The translations under genes were made by a program, and so were the position numbers. Positions 9,170 to 17,685 of a DNA stretch of 35,900 nucleotides are shown piece by piece. The notes under the pieces were generated by a model, which saw only the letters and a list, made by a program, of their open reading frames with translations, was not told the DNA's origin and searched no databases. Each line of letters begins with the position of its first letter. Positions within the stretch are counted from its first letter, which is position 1. Source of the stretch: Acidobacteriota bacterium (lineage in GTDB: Bacteria > Acidobacteriota > Terriglobia > Terriglobales > Acidobacteriaceae); contig QIAN01000292.1 of assembly GCA_003225005.1 (NCBI GenBank), positions 1 through 35,900 on the forward strand, read 5' to 3'.

Positions 9170-9225
9170 TCACCCACAATTGTCATTCTGCGCGAAGCGA
9201 AGAACCTCTGTACCCTTTTGCAGCG
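9170..9225. repeat. Dispersed TTGTCATYCTG-type sequence, copy 1
   Basis: The purD-purE gap contains TTGTCATTCTGCGCGAAGCG followed by AAGAACCTCTG. The leading TTGTCATYCTG recurs at about 13500 and 18607. I recall similar TTGTCATCCTGAGCGAAGCG strings as widespread intergenic sequence in Acidobacteria; that link is from memory and not tested here. Confidence 0.4.
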
Positions 9226-9274
9226 GCAGGGGTGCTCATCATTTGGGAGCAATGGTCGGAACCAGGTATTCGCA

Positions 9275-10546
9275 CTACTTCTTCAGCGCTCTGGCCGCAA
9301 TATCTTTGCGGTAATGTGCTCCGTCGAAGGTGATTTTCGCGCACGCGTCATACGCGCGCCGCACGGCAATCTCCAACTCCGGCGCCCGTGCACTCACACC
9401 CAACACGCGTCCCCCCGACGTATAGTAAGCACCATCGCGCTTCGTCGTCCCCGCGTGGAAGACCCTCACGCCATTGATCTTGGCCGCCTCCCCCACTCCG
9501 GAAATTTTCTTTCCCGCATCGAACGTGCCCGGATATCCTCCCGACGACATCACAACACACACCGAAGCATCCGACGACCATTTGAAGTCCCCGTCGCTAA
9601 CGCGACCTTCGATGGAAGCTTCGAGAGCCTCGACCAGATCGCTCTCCAGCCGCATCAAAATCGGCTGCGTCTCCGGATCGCCAAAGCGGCAGTTGAACTC
9701 CAGCACCATGGGACCGCGCACCGTCATCATGAGGCCGCAGTACAACAAGCCTTTGTATTCCGCCCCCTCGGCCTTCATGCCCTCGACCACGGGGCGCGCA
9801 ATATGGTTGACCAGCCAGTCGCGCATTTTGTCGTCGATGATCGCGGCTGTGGAGTAGGCCCCCATTCCGCCCGTGTTGGGGCCGGTATCGCCATCGTCAA
9901 CGCGCTTGTGGTCCTGTGCGGCAACGAGCGGAGCAACGCGTTCGCCGTCGCTCAGCACGAGGAAAGAAAGTTCGTCGCCTTTGAGACATTCCTCGAGCAC
10001 AACGCGTGAACCGGCTTCCCCCACCATCTTGCCACTGAGCATATCGGCGGCAACGCCCACAGCTTCTTCTTTGCTCTGGGCGATCACCACCCCCTTGCCC
10101 GCCGCCAATCCGTCGGCCTTTACGACCACCGGCGGATGAAAATGCGGCAGCGCGGCTCGCACCTCATCGACCGAATCGCATATGGCATAGTGCGCGGTGG
10201 GAATGTGGTGGCGCTGCAAGAATTCCTTGGCGAAGCTTTTGCTCGATTCCAGTTGCGCCGCTGTCTTTGTGGGACCGAAAACCGGCCAGCCCCGACGAGT
10301 GAATTCATCGACCACGCCCAGTGTCAGCGGCAATTCGGGACCAACCACCGTGAGGTCAGGACGGAGCTGACTGGCCACCGCCACCAGCGAATCGAGACTT
10401 TTCAGGTCGGCAGCAAGGCACTCGGCATCGTCGGCAATGCCGCCATTTCCCGGAGCGCAATAAACCTTGGTCGCGCGCGGCGATTGCCGCAGCTTCCACA
10501 CCAGCGCGTGCTCGCGTCCGCCGCTGCCTAGGACCAGAATCCTCAT
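9275..10546 (-). CDS. purD: Phosphoribosylamine--glycine ligase PurD
   Basis: A 423-residue ATP-grasp enzyme joining 5-phosphoribosylamine and glycine to make GAR, the second step of purine synthesis. The N-terminal domain begins MRILVLGSGGREHALVWKL. The ATP-grasp core shows GPTKTAAQLESSKSFAKEFL, VVVKADGLAAGKGVVIAQ, NTGGMGAYS and the metal-binding LEFNCRFGDPETQ. The C-terminal domain carries the usual VVMSSGGYPG. Length is typical. It would be transcribed leftward towards purE, and the divergent regulator gene begins 191 bases to its right, so that gap should hold both promoters. Confidence 0.96.
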   Translation of the reverse strand: MRILVLGSGGREHALVWKLRQSPRATKVYCAPGNGGIADDAECLAADLKSLDSLVAVASQLRPDLTVVGPELPLTLGVVDEFTRRGWPVFGPTKTAAQLESSKSFAKEFLQRHHIPTAHYAICDSVDEVRAALPHFHPPVVVKADGLAAGKGVVIAQSKEEAVGVAADMLSGKMVGEAGSRVVLEECLKGDELSFLVLSDGERVAPLVAAQDHKRVDDGDTGPNTGGMGAYSTAAIIDDKMRDWLVNHIARPVVEGMKAEGAEYKGLLYCGLMMTVRGPMVLEFNCRFGDPETQPILMRLESDLVEALEASIEGRVSDGDFKWSSDASVCVVMSSGGYPGTFDAGKKISGVGEAAKINGVRVFHAGTTKRDGAYYTSGGRVLGVSARAPELEIAVRRAYDACAKITFDGAHYRKDIAARALKK

Positions 10547-10722
10547 AGCCAGAGTAAGTTAGGTTAGGGGCAGAGCGGGAATGATGTCAAACCCGATGCT
10601 GTTTCGACCGCGGCAGCAGCAGCGTATTGAGAAAGCGATGAGGTTGAAAGCTCGCGGCCCGCTCACCTGAGCTTTTTCCAAGCCACAATCAACCATCAAC
10701 CATCATTAATAATCCTACGCCG

Positions 10723-10740
10723 TATAATCAGCCGCAGATG
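10723..10740 (+). promoter_or_regulatory. -10 box abutting the start of the DtxR/MntR-type gene
   Basis: A consensus TATAAT (10723-10728) ends 9 bases before the ATG at 10738, so transcription would begin at or within a few bases of the start codon. No Shine-Dalgarno sequence fits in the space. The upstream AACCATCAACCATCATTAAT stretch offers no clear -35 box. Confidence 0.5.
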
Positions 10741-11406
10741 ATCACCGTCTCCAAAGAAGACTATCTCAAGTCCATCCTGGCAGCCGAGAGCGAGGGTGAA
10801 ACGGTGATCTCTGCGCGTCTGGCCGACTTGCTGAAGGTTTCTCCTCCTGCCGTGACCATGGCTCTGCGCCGGTTGAAGAAGGATGAACTGGTGCGCGTGC
10901 AGGGCGATGGCCAAATCCGATTGACGGCAGCAGGACGCAAGATCGCCCGGAAGCTCACGCTGCGTCATCACCTGATTGAACGCATGCTGGCTGAACTTTT
11001 CGGTATGGAGTGGTGGAAGGTGCACGATGAAGCTGAGCGCCTGGAGCATGCGGTCTCTCCCGATTTCGAAGCGAAGCTGCTCGCCAAGTTGGGCCGGGGG
11101 GGTGCCTGCCCGCACGGCAATCTCAGCGAGATGGAAAGCCCGAAAAGCCGGCAGCGGCGCGGGCTGCTACTGCTCTCCCAGGCCGAGCCAGGGAAGCACT
11201 ACTGCGTAAGTAGCGTCTACGAACGCGATCGCCATCTGCTCGAATTCCTGAATGCCCGCGGCATCCGGCCCGGAGTCAATCTCGACGTGGTCGAGCGCAA
11301 TTACGACAAGACGCTCTCGATTCGTACCTCGGCAGGCACAGTGGTCCTGGGCCGTCCGGCAGCAGAGCGCATTTGGGTGTCCACGGCTCCATCATCCGCC
11401 CTCTAG
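10738..11406 (+). CDS. DtxR/MntR-family metal-dependent repressor
   Basis: A 222-residue metal-sensing transcription factor. The N-terminal winged helix is seen as DYLKSILAAESEGETVISAR then LADLLKVSPPAVTMALRRLK (recognition helix) and GQIRLTAAGRKIA. The central dimerisation and metal-binding domain has HHLIERMLAELFGMEWWKVH and DEAERLEHAVSP, with conserved His and Glu. A C-terminal SH3/FeoA-like domain occupies about residues 148-222, so the architecture is that of DtxR/IdeR-length members, longer than the short Bacillus MntR. Placement directly before an Nramp transporter suggests Mn(II) or Fe(II) sensing and control of that transporter. Which metal it senses cannot be told from sequence. Confidence 0.9.
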   Translation: MITVSKEDYLKSILAAESEGETVISARLADLLKVSPPAVTMALRRLKKDELVRVQGDGQIRLTAAGRKIARKLTLRHHLIERMLAELFGMEWWKVHDEAERLEHAVSPDFEAKLLAKLGRGGACPHGNLSEMESPKSRQRRGLLLLSQAEPGKHYCVSSVYERDRHLLEFLNARGIRPGVNLDVVERNYDKTLSIRTSAGTVVLGRPAAERIWVSTAPSSAL

Positions 11407-11425
11407 AACCCGCTTCTTTGTCACT

Positions 11426-11447
11426 AAAGTTAACCGTAGTTAATCTT
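11426..11447. promoter_or_regulatory. Candidate operator palindrome before the Nramp gene
   Basis: AAAGTTAAC, a CGTA spacer, then GTTAATCTT form an interrupted inverted repeat (7 of 9 positions pair). It lies between the DtxR/MntR-type gene and the transporter gene, just upstream of a TATACT -10 hexamer (11456-11461). DtxR-family operators are AT-rich palindromes with GTTA/TAAC-type half sites, so this is a reasonable binding site. The assignment is inference from position and symmetry. Confidence 0.5.
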
Positions 11448-11520
11448 GATGGGGGTATACTACTTAAGCTATGAGGCTGTCTTGTGCGTCGATGCACGCT
11501 CTGCTGCGGGGGCGCCGGGG

Positions 11521-12954
11521 ATGACAAGGACCGGCGAACCAAGAGGCATCGAGCCGCTAGGCTCCCCGCAAGCCCGCGCCAACGCTGAAATCCGCAGCCA
11601 CTTATCTTTAGACAGCGTTCACAGCACCGTTGAGGTGCCGCACCATCGCGCCGGCTTCTGGGAGCACTGGCGCGCTTTCGTCGGCCCCGCAATTCTAGTC
11701 AGTGTCGGCTACATGGATCCCGGCAACTGGGGGACAGATCTGCAAGCCGGCGCTCAGTTCAAATATGGCCTGCTTTGGGTGGTTGGTCTGGCCAGCCTGA
11801 TGGCCATCTTCATGCAGATCATCTCGGCGCGGTTGGGCGTCGTGACAGGGAAGGATCTTGCCCAATGCTGCCGCGACTGGTACCCGAGCTGGACGCGCTG
11901 GCCCAACTGGCTGATGAGCGAAGTGGCCATTGGTGCCTGCGACTTGGCCGAGGTCCTCGGCAGCGCCGTCGCCCTCAATTTGTTGTTTCACATCCCGTTG
12001 CTCTGGGCGGTCATCATCACCGGCCTGGACGTGCTGCTGCTCCTGACCCTGCAGAGTTTTGGGATGCGCGCCATCGAGGCCGTCGTTCTGCTGCTCATCG
12101 CAACCATTGCCGTCTGTTACTTCATTGAGATCTTTGTTCTCCCGCAGACGCAGCCTGGTTCTTGGGAAATGGCACGGGCGCTGCTGTCCCCCCATCTTCG
12201 TCAATCAGGCATGGCCTACGTTGCCATCGGAATCATCGGCGCGACCGTGATGCCCCACAACCTGTACCTGCACTCAGCCCTGGTGCAAAGCCGGAAATTT
12301 CAGAAGGACGCTCCATCCATTCGACGCGCCGTTCAATTCAATACTCTCGATTCAGTTGCCGCTCTAACCGTGGCGTTCTTCGTCAATGCGGCGATTCTGG
12401 TGCTGGCGGCGAGCGTGTTCTTCGGCAAAACGAGCGTAACCGTGCCGGGAGGTCAGGTCATCCGGTTTGCGGCTGGCAGTGACTGGATTCGAGTCGCGTA
12501 CTTGACCCTGGCTCCGTTGCTCGGGACGGCGGCTGCGAGCACGCTATTTGCGGTGGCTCTCCTCGCCAGTGGGCAAAGCAGCACCATCACCGGCACGTTG
12601 GCCGGCCAAGTCGTGATGGAAGGCTTCATGCACTGGCGAATTAAACCATGGGTGCGTCGGCTCATCACGCGTACCCTGGCCGTCCTGCCCGCAGTGTTCA
12701 TCATCGGGGTGCGCGGCAACAGCAGCATCATCGATCTGCTCACTCTCAGCCAAGTTGTGCTGGCACTGCAGCTTCCCTTCGCCATGTTCCCCCTGCTGCA
12801 CTTCACCAGCTCCGGCAAGCGGATGGGGAATTGGAAGAATGGGCCACTTCTGCTCGCTGCGGGATGGGCCAGTGCTATTCTGATTACCTCCATGGACGTC
12901 TATGGCCTGCCTGACTCGATCAAAGCTGCGTGGCATGTCATCACCGGCGGATGA
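11521..12954 (+). CDS. mntH: Nramp-family divalent metal transporter (MntH-like)
   Basis: A 477-residue proton-coupled Mn(II)/Fe(II) importer of the inner membrane. The TM1 metal-binding motif DPGN is present (GYMDPGNWGTDLQAG), as is the TM6 motif in GATVMPHNLYLHSAL (MPH). About 11 hydrophobic segments follow the soluble N terminus, and length is normal for the family. The frame is open from TTG 11446 and ATG 11449, but those precede or overlap the TATACT box at 11456-11461; if that box is used, ATG 11521 is the start, leaving a leader of about 50 bases. The Nramp assignment is firm; metal preference is inferred from the neighbouring regulator. Confidence 0.93.
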   Translation: MTRTGEPRGIEPLGSPQARANAEIRSHLSLDSVHSTVEVPHHRAGFWEHWRAFVGPAILVSVGYMDPGNWGTDLQAGAQFKYGLLWVVGLASLMAIFMQIISARLGVVTGKDLAQCCRDWYPSWTRWPNWLMSEVAIGACDLAEVLGSAVALNLLFHIPLLWAVIITGLDVLLLLTLQSFGMRAIEAVVLLLIATIAVCYFIEIFVLPQTQPGSWEMARALLSPHLRQSGMAYVAIGIIGATVMPHNLYLHSALVQSRKFQKDAPSIRRAVQFNTLDSVAALTVAFFVNAAILVLAASVFFGKTSVTVPGGQVIRFAAGSDWIRVAYLTLAPLLGTAAASTLFAVALLASGQSSTITGTLAGQVVMEGFMHWRIKPWVRRLITRTLAVLPAVFIIGVRGNSSIIDLLTLSQVVLALQLPFAMFPLLHFTSSGKRMGNWKNGPLLLAAGWASAILITSMDVYGLPDSIKAAWHVITGG

Positions 12955-12963
12955 TCGTATCAG

Positions 12964-13019
12964 GGCATGGCTTCAGCGATGCCGTAAACGCCGCCGCGGA
13001 ATCAGGCCGGCTTTAGCCG
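12964..13019. repeat. Two short CTGAA/CTAAA-centred hairpins
   Basis: GGCATGGC-TTCA-GCGATGCC (12964-12983; 8-bp stem with one mismatch) and CGGC-TTTA-GCCG (13008-13019). The second is the exact reverse complement of CGGCTAAAGCCG at 17557-17568. On the other strand the centres read TGAA and TAAA, the same cores as the cluster at 17475-17568. They fill most of the gap between the transporter and the UspA gene. Confidence 0.6.
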
Positions 13020-13040
13020 CTGCGAGCCAGAGATCAAATC

Positions 13041-13457
13041 ATGTATGACACCATCCTGGTAACGCTGGACGGGACTCCATCCGACCGCGCGATCATCGAA
13101 CACGTCAAGCAGCTCGCCAAACTAGCCCACAGCCGGCTGGTGCTGCTCCACGTCGCCGACGGATGGGCCGCCAGAACCTATGGCCCGGATGCGGTCAGCC
13201 GCGAGATCACTGAAGACGCAACCTATCTGGAAAACGTCCGGGAAGAGTTCCAGTCCTCCGGCATTCTCACCGAGGCGGAGTTGGCGTACGGCGATCCGGT
13301 TAAGGAAATCATCAAATGGGTCGAGCAGAAAGGCTGCGACCTGGTAGCCATGAGCACCCACGGGCACCGCTTCCTTGCCGATTTGTTTCTCGGGGCTACC
13401 GCCACCCGCGTCCAGCACAGCATCAGCATTCCCGTCCTCCTCCTCCGCGCCAAGTGA
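13041..13457 (+). CDS. Universal stress protein (UspA family)
   Basis: A single-domain 138-residue Usp protein of the alpha/beta Rossmann-like fold. It begins MYDTILVTLDGTPSDRAIIE and ends with the usual SISIPVLLLRAK strand. In ATP-binding members the signature is G-x2-G-x9-G-S/T. Here the region reads THGHRFLADLFLGATATRV: the second Gly is Phe and the residue after the last Gly is Ala, so nucleotide binding may be lost or weak. It follows the metal transporter by 86 bases on the same strand; Nramp and Usp domains are known as neighbours or fusions in bacteria, so a functional link is plausible but unproven. Confidence 0.88.
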   Translation: MYDTILVTLDGTPSDRAIIEHVKQLAKLAHSRLVLLHVADGWAARTYGPDAVSREITEDATYLENVREEFQSSGILTEAELAYGDPVKEIIKWVEQKGCDLVAMSTHGHRFLADLFLGATATRVQHSISIPVLLLRAK

Positions 13458-13767
13458 GGTCCCCCTGCCTCGAGCTCTCGGGCTCGTAGGGATGCTCCAT
13501 TGTCATCCTGAGGAAGCGGAGTCGCACGCTTGCGGGCGACTGCCAACGAAGGGCCCATGCATTTCGTGGCAAGCGCCTGACCATATTCACAGCTCACGAC
13601 CTCCCCCCGTGGCCACGCCAATCCAGTTCCCAAGCGTTCTGCCAGGTTAAAGCTCGTTGAGTTCGGTGGCTCGGACTACGCAATCCTGCCGCAACGAATT
13701 AAACTATTAGCTTCGGGGTGGCTGTGAGTTTGACGTGTGTGCACGCAGCGTCCCGAGGAAGGCCATC
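13458..13767. other. Gap before aconitase, with dispersed repeat copy 2
   Basis: Near 13500 it holds TTGTCATCCTGAGGAAGCGG, a relative of the sequence at about 9180. No protein-coding stretch is evident. The right end carries AGGAAGG (13756-13762), the ribosome binding site that fixes the aconitase start at ATG 13768. Promoter boxes were not identified with confidence. Confidence 0.4.
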
Positions 13768-16596
13768 ATGTCTTTGAACAGTTTCAACAGCCGCTCCGCT
13801 CTGAAAGTCGGCAAGAAAGAATACGACATCTACCGGCTCGACGCGCTCGACAAGCAAGACATTTCGACGAAGCATCTCCCTTTCTCCCTCCGCATTCTGC
13901 TGGAGAACTTGCTGCGCACCGAAGATGGCCGCAACGTGAAGAAGGAAGACGTACGTTCGCTCGCCGCCTGGGACAGCAAATCGAAGCCTGAAAAAGAAAT
14001 CGCCTTCACCCCCAGCCGTGTGCTCCTCCAGGATTTTACCGGTGTCCCCTGCGTGGTAGATCTGGGAGCCATGCGCGACGCCATGAAGCAACTCGGCGGT
14101 GACCCCAAGCTGATCAATCCCCTGCAACCCGTTGAGTTAGTGATTGACCACTCGGTGCAGGTGGACGAATTCGGCAATTCGAAAGCCTTCGACGTAAACG
14201 CCCTGCTCGAGTTCCAGCGCAACAAAGAGCGCTACGCTTTCCTGCGCTGGGGACAAACCGGATTCCGCAACCTCGCCATCGTTCCTCCCGACACCGGCAT
14301 CGTCCACCAGGTCAATCTCGAATACCTAGCCCGCGTCGTCTTCGTCCAGGAAAGCAACGGCCGGCGCTCTGCCTACCCAGACACATTAGTAGGCACCGAC
14401 AGTCACACGACGATGATAAACGGCTTGGGAGTACTGGGTTGGGGGGTGGGGGGGATTGAGGCGGAGGCGGCGATGTTGGGGCAGCCGGTTTCGATGTTGA
14501 TTCCCCTGGTGGTGGGGGTGAAACTCACGGGCCGCTTGCGGGAGGGCGCTTCGGCTACTGATTTGGTTTTGACAATTACTGAGATGTTGCGCAAGCACGG
14601 AGTCGTCGGAAAGTTTGTGGAATATTTTGGGCCGGGGCTGCGGGAGCTTCCGCTGGCGGATCGGGCGACGATTGCGAACATGTCTCCGGAGTATGGAGCG
14701 ACGTGCGGGATTTTTCCTATCGACAATGAAACTTTGCGCTATCTGCGCCTCACCGGGCGGGGCGATGAGCAGATTGCGCTGGTCGAGGCCTACAGCCGCG
14801 AGCAAGGACTGTTCCACGACGAGAAAACTCCGGAGGCAGAATACTCGGAGTTGCTCACGCTTGATCTCGCAAGGGTTGAACCGAGCCTGGCGGGGCCGAA
14901 GCGTCCGCAGGATCGCGTGTCGCTATCGCAGGCCGGCGAATCGTTCCAGAAAGCTTTGCCATCGCTGATCAAACCAAGAGCTGCCGCAGCCGCTGCGGCG
15001 ACGGCAACAACCGGCGTTTCGTCCGCACCGATTCCTCCGAATACGACCGCCTCGCAATGGGAGCAGGAAGGCGGCAGCCCGGCTGCCGTCGGAGTTGAGG
15101 ATCCCAAAGTGCATGAGCACGTCCCGCCGCACGTAAAGGACTCACTGCAACATGGCAGCGTGGTGATCGCGGCCATCACTTCGTGCACCAACACGTCAAA
15201 TCCCTCGGTGATGATGGCCGCTGGTTTGCTGGCGAAGAAAGCGGTCGAGAAAGGAATGACCGTGCCGGCGTGGGTGAAGACCTCGTTGGCGCCGGGATCG
15301 AAAGTGGTGCGCGACTATCTGGAGAAGGCTGAGTTGATGCCGTATCTGGAGAAGCTGAAGTTTCATGTTGTGGGCTACGGATGCACGACTTGCATCGGCA
15401 ACTCCGGTCCGCTGCCAGACGAAGTTTCGAAGGCCATTGAAGAAAAAGATCTGGTGGTTGCTTCCGTGCTCTCCGGGAATCGCAACTTTGAAGGTCGAAT
15501 CAACTCGGAGGTTCGCGCCAACTATCTGATGTCGCCGCCTCTGGTGGTGGCGTTCGCGCTGGCAGGGCGCATCGACGTTGACCTGCGCAAGGACCCTGTC
15601 GGCAAAGATAAAGAAGGCAAGCCGGTTTATCTTTCCGACATCTGGCCTTCGCAAAAGGAAGTGGAAGGCACAATTCAGCAAGCTGTCACTTCCGACATGT
15701 TTACGAAAAGCTACGCTCACGTCTTCGAGGGCGACGAGCGCTGGCGCGGACTTCCGGTCCCCAAGGGCGAGACCTATGCCTGGGAGAAAGATTCCACCTA
15801 TATCCGCCGCGCTCCTTATTTCGATGACATGGCGCTGAAGCCGTCTCCAGTGGAAGAGATCAAGGGAGCGCGCGTGCTGGCGGTGCTCGGCGACAGCGTC
15901 ACCACCGACCACATTTCTCCTGCGGGATCGATCAAGAAAGACAGTCCTGCGGGCAAGTATCTGCAAGAGCATGGCGTCAAGCCCGCGGACTTCAACTCTT
16001 ACGGATCGCGCCGCGGCAATCACGAAGTGATGGTGCGCGGAACCTTCGCCAACGTGCGCCTGCGCAACAAGCTGGTCAGCGCGGAAGGCGGATTCACGCG
16101 TCACTTGCCGAGCGGCGAGCAGATGACGATCTTCGAAGCTTCCCAGAAGTACCTCGCTGCAGGCACACCGCTGGTCATTCTGGCCGGCAAAGAATACGGC
16201 TCAGGTTCGTCCCGGGATTGGGCAGCAAAGGGCCCGCGCCTTCTCGGAGTGCGCGCGGCAATTGCCGAAAGTTACGAGCGCATTCACCGTTCGAATCTGG
16301 TCGGCATGGGAGTACTGCCGCTGCAGTTTCTGGCGGGACAGAATGCGGACTCGCTCAAGCTGACCGGAGAAGAAGTGTTGGAGATCAGCGGCATCCGTGA
16401 CGTGGTCGAGCATTTCGCCGCAGGGCGCCAAGTGAAAGTTCGGGCCACCGCCAATGGCAAGGCGACAGAGTTTTCGGCAATCGTGCGCATTGATACTCCT
16501 CAGGAAGCGCTCTACTACGCTAACGGCGGCATTTTGCAATATGTGCTGCGTCAGTTGCTGGCTGCGAAGCCTAGTGCGCAGCCCGTCGGCGTATAA
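13768..16596 (+). CDS. acnA: Aconitate hydratase A
   Basis: A 942-residue [4Fe-4S] enzyme of the citric acid cycle that interconverts citrate and isocitrate. The cluster ligands are Cys about 473 (SCTNTSNPS) and Cys about 539 and 542 ([14 protein letters not shown]). The swivel domain carries [13 protein letters not shown] near residue 811, and [20 protein letters not shown] precedes it. An Ala/Thr/Pro-rich insert (about residues 405-440) lies before the first cluster Cys; such inserts occur in the longer AcnA proteins of Actinobacteria and Acidobacteria. ATG 13768 has AGGAAGG 5 bases upstream; the GTG at 13735 is less likely. From about 14400 codon endings change abruptly from C-rich to G/T-rich. 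Confidence 0.96.
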   Translation: MSLNSFNSRSALKVGKKEYDIYRLDALDKQDISTKHLPFSLRILLENLLRTEDGRNVKKEDVRSLAAWDSKSKPEKEIAFTPSRVLLQDFTGVPCVVDLGAMRDAMKQLGGDPKLINPLQPVELVIDHSVQVDEFGNSKAFDVNALLEFQRNKERYAFLRWGQTGFRNLAIVPPDTGIVHQVNLEYLARVVFVQESNGRRSAYPDTLVGTDSHTTMINGLGVLGWGVGGIEAEAAMLGQPVSMLIPLVVGVKLTGRLREGASATDLVLTITEMLRKHGVVGKFVEYFGPGLRELPLADRATIANMSPEYGATCGIFPIDNETLRYLRLTGRGDEQIALVEAYSREQGLFHDEKTPEAEYSELLTLDLARVEPSLAGPKRPQDRVSLSQAGESFQKALPSLIKPRAAAAAAATATTGVSSAPIPPNTTASQWEQEGGSPAAVGVEDPKVHEHVPPHVKDSLQHGSVVIAAITSCTNTSNPSVMMAAGLLAKKAVEKGMTVPAWVKTSLAPGSKVVRDYLEKAELMPYLEKLKFHVVGYGCTTCIGNSGPLPDEVSKAIEEKDLVVASVLSGNRNFEGRINSEVRANYLMSPPLVVAFALAGRIDVDLRKDPVGKDKEGKPVYLSDIWPSQKEVEGTIQQAVTSDMFTKSYAHVFEGDERWRGLPVPKGETYAWEKDSTYIRRAPYFDDMALKPSPVEEIKGARVLAVLGDSVTTDHISPAGSIKKDSPAGKYLQEHGVKPADFNSYGSRRGNHEVMVRGTFANVRLRNKLVSAEGGFTRHLPSGEQMTIFEASQKYLAAGTPLVILAGKEYGSGSSRDWAAKGPRLLGVRAAIAESYERIHRSNLVGMGVLPLQFLAGQNADSLKLTGEEVLEISGIRDVVEHFAAGRQVKVRATANGKATEFSAIVRIDTPQEALYYANGGILQYVLRQLLAAKPSAQPVGV

Positions 16597-16621
16597 AGCT
16601 TGCACAACAAGTCACACTTGA

Positions 16622-16855
16622 CACACCAAAGCGAAGGAACTTATCGGCGGACTGCTGAAGGAAATCTCGTCGACTAAACACAGTTCGCTCATTTTTGCTA
16701 ACGCGGACAAGGCGAACGCAGTTTCTCTCAAATCTGGAGATTTTAAGTCTGTAGATTTTGAGATTGCAATAGGTCGGCGGAAGGGCACAGGCTCATTTGA
16801 ACACCTCGATAAATTACGAAAATTGCGCAACGCGGCAGTGCATGGCAACAGACAA
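16622..16855 (+). pseudogene. Remnant of an unknown gene with an RNxxxH-type (HEPN-like) end
   Basis: Directly after acnA, frame 2 reads without a start codon as KAKELIGGLLKEISS, then SLIFANADKANAVSLKSGDF, DFEIAIGRRKGTGSF and EHLDKLRKLRNAAVHGN, after which it enters the acetyltransferase gene and ends at TGA 16886-16888. The composition is protein-like, with alternating hydrophobic residues, and more AT-rich than its neighbours (GATTTTAAGTCTGTAGATTT). The end LRNAAVH fits the R-x4-H pattern of HEPN domains, but so short a match may be chance. The 5' part is missing, so this is probably a decayed fragment cut by the insertion of, or rearrangement next to, the acetyltransferase gene. Confidence 0.35.
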
Positions 16856-17483
16856 TCCTGCGCTGGCGGGCAGGCACGTCCGTCTTGAACCGCTTGACCA
16901 CCGCCACGTCGTCGGCTTGGCAGCCGCCGCGGCAGCAGAACCCTCGCTCTACCGGTGGAGTCCCGTGCCGCAGGGCCAGGTCGAGACTGCCAGCTACGTC
17001 AGTACCGCACTGGCCTGGAGGGACGCAGGTACAGCCGTGCCCTTTGCGATCGTTGCCGTGAGCGTCCGCGCGGATGACAATGCGGTCATCGGGTCTACGC
17101 GCTTCTGGAACCTGGAACGTTGGTCGTGGCCGCAGGGACATGCGCGGCACGGACGGGACGTCCCCGATGCCTGTGAGATCGGCTACACGTGGCTGACCCG
17201 GTCGGCCATCCGGACTGCGGCCAACACTGAGGCCAAGCTGCTCATGCTGACGCATGCCTTCGAAACGTGGCAGGTGCTTCGCGTGTGCTTTCACACGGAT
17301 GCGCGCAACCAGCGTTCGCGCGCGGCGCTCGAGCGCATCGGTGGGAAGTGCGAAGGGATTCTCCGGGTCCACCGGATGGCTGCGGATTTCATCCCCCGCG
17401 ATTCGGTGCGCTATTCGATCCTGGCGGAAGAGTGGCCGGAAGCGAGGGAAAAGCTGGGGCGGCTGCTGGGTGACCGGGGCTGA
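16842..17483 (+). CDS. GNAT-family N-acetyltransferase (RimJ/RimL-like)
   Basis: A 213-residue acetyl-CoA-dependent acetyltransferase. It has the RimJ/RimL-type layout: N-terminal GRHVRLEPLDHRHVVGLAAA, central VIGSTRFWNL and DACEIGYTWL strands, and the C-terminal VCFHTDARNQRSRAALERIG block, whose DxxNxxSxxxLExxG pattern is characteristic (here RNQRSRAALERIG). The target may be a protein N terminus or a small amine; sequence does not say. The frame opens with a TTG at 16797, but that part lies in the remnant, and ATG 16842 gives the natural N terminus. A palindrome of the CTGAA family overlaps the stop codon (17475-17490). Confidence 0.85.
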   Translation: MATDNPALAGRHVRLEPLDHRHVVGLAAAAAAEPSLYRWSPVPQGQVETASYVSTALAWRDAGTAVPFAIVAVSVRADDNAVIGSTRFWNLERWSWPQGHARHGRDVPDACEIGYTWLTRSAIRTAANTEAKLLMLTHAFETWQVLRVCFHTDARNQRSRAALERIGGKCEGILRVHRMAADFIPRDSVRYSILAEEWPEAREKLGRLLGDRG

Positions 17484-17568
17484 ATCCCCGGGTTCATTCG
17501 GAACGGCTTACGCGGCGCTGAAGCGCCGCCCTTCCCCGGTAGCTCCGACTGCGGCACGGCTAAAGCCG
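17475..17568. repeat. Cluster of three CTGAA/CTAAA-centred hairpins
   Basis: CGGGG-CTGAAT-CCCCG (17475-17490, overlapping the acetyltransferase stop), GCGGCGC-TGAA-GCGCCGC (17512-17529, perfect 7-bp arms) and CGGC-TAAA-GCCG (17557-17568). The arms differ in sequence but keep complementarity, and all share a CTGAA or CTAAA core. A change of arms with the core and pairing kept suggests a family of structured repeats rather than one copied sequence. Confidence 0.65.
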
Positions 17569-17685
17569 GTGCTTGGGACAGGTTTCCCCGCAGCATTTGC
17601 GGTTATATATCCAGCCTTTGGGTGAACATACGGGGATCGCGGAATTTCTACCTATTGACACGGGTTGCCTTGACAGCGTTTGTCT

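Noticed and set aside
8876-10009. Long plus-strand open frame (377 codons) opposite purE and purD
   Set aside because: It is antisense to two clear purine genes, is His- and Arg-rich as expected from reading GC-rich codons backwards, and shows no domain.
11446-11520. N-terminal extension of the Nramp transporter from TTG 11446 or ATG 11449
   Set aside because: These codons lie at or before the TATACT promoter box and next to the operator-like palindrome; the extension is not typical of the family.
15196-16104. 302-codon minus-strand frame opposite aconitase
   Set aside because: Antisense to the conserved core of acnA; the open frame is a by-product of GC-rich codon usage.
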